This document shows, one piece after another, positions 6,870-6,926 of a stretch of 6,926 nt of DNA. The notes beneath the pieces are model-generated. The model made no database searches and was not told the origin of the DNA. It worked only from the letters and a program-made list of their open reading frames with translations. Numbering within the stretch: the first letter of the stretch is position 1; every line of letters begins with the position of its first letter. Source of the stretch: Candidatus Omnitrophota bacterium (lineage in GTDB: Bacteria; Omnitrophota; Gorgyraeia; JAHIPI01); assembly GCA_030616695.1 (NCBI GenBank), contig JAUWWU010000049.1, forward strand, positions 1-6,926, in the 5' to 3' direction. The position numbers and the translations under genes are program-made.

Positions 6870-6926
6870 TTACCCTATTGCGATTAATTCGCTTTTCGCC
6901 TGAAATAGCGCCTCAGCCCTTTTAAA
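6870..6926 (-). CDS. C-terminal end of an unidentified upstream gene (partial at window edge)
   Basis: From the right edge, the minus strand is open for 18 codons, reading FKRAEALFQAKSELIAIG, and ends in TAA at 6870-6872, three bases before the diguanylate cyclase ATG. The tight spacing, the Shine-Dalgarno for the next gene overlapping this stop, and the charged helical composition make it look like the tail of a real gene in the same operon. There is too little sequence to name the protein. Confidence 0.5.
   Translation of the reverse strand, partial: FKRAEALFQAKSELIAIG

Overview
The window is a gene-dense, single-strand stretch of an apparently bacterial chromosome. Every supported gene reads on the minus strand, so transcription runs from high to low coordinates. 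Genes overlap or are separated by a few bases. The only real non-coding gap is about 80 bp (4740-4821). The gene content suggests a diderm, probably uncultivated anaerobic lineage. A Candidatus Omnitrophota-like phylum is my guess from protein style, but this is an inference and no marker gene is present. The signs are a lipoprotein foldase, a GGDEF signalling protein, an archaeal-style split aconitase-family enzyme and an LDH-like malate dehydrogenase. There is no rRNA, tRNA, CRISPR array, insertion sequence or phage gene.

Upstream block (6926 to 4822): the last 18 codons of an unidentified gene; a membrane-anchored GAF-GGDEF diguanylate cyclase (5682-6866) with an intact active site and inhibitory site; and a secreted parvulin-type peptidyl-prolyl isomerase lipoprotein (4822-5697) whose start overlaps the cyclase by 16 bp.

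Metabolic block (4790 to 1): a good sigma70-like promoter (4762-4790) precedes five tightly coupled genes. They encode a class I aspartate-type aminotransferase, the large and small subunits of a LeuC/LeuD (homoaconitase/isopropylmalate isomerase) family dehydratase, an isocitrate dehydrogenase-like enzyme and a malate dehydrogenase. The genes share oxaloacetate and 2-oxoglutarate: malate <-> oxaloacetate (MDH), oxaloacetate + glutamate <-> aspartate + 2-oxoglutarate (aminotransferase), isocitrate -> 2-oxoglutarate (IDH). The LeuCD-like pair sits where aconitase would be expected. No leucine or lysine pathway partner (LeuA, LeuB, homocitrate synthase) is visible, so the simplest reading is a partial TCA / glutamate-aspartate module in which a LeuCD-type enzyme replaces canonical aconitase. 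That substrate assignment is inferred.

The most striking anomaly is at the left edge. The malate dehydrogenase frame is closed by TGA at 38-40 after 237 codons. The same frame continues past it, with no indel, into a recognisable part of the MDH C-terminal region up to the window boundary. The gene is therefore a nonsense-interrupted MDH, a readthrough/recoding case, or carries a one-base sequence error. I did not find a clear, wholly new biological system; the operon logic, the LeuCD-for-aconitase inference and the in-frame TGA are the points worth following.
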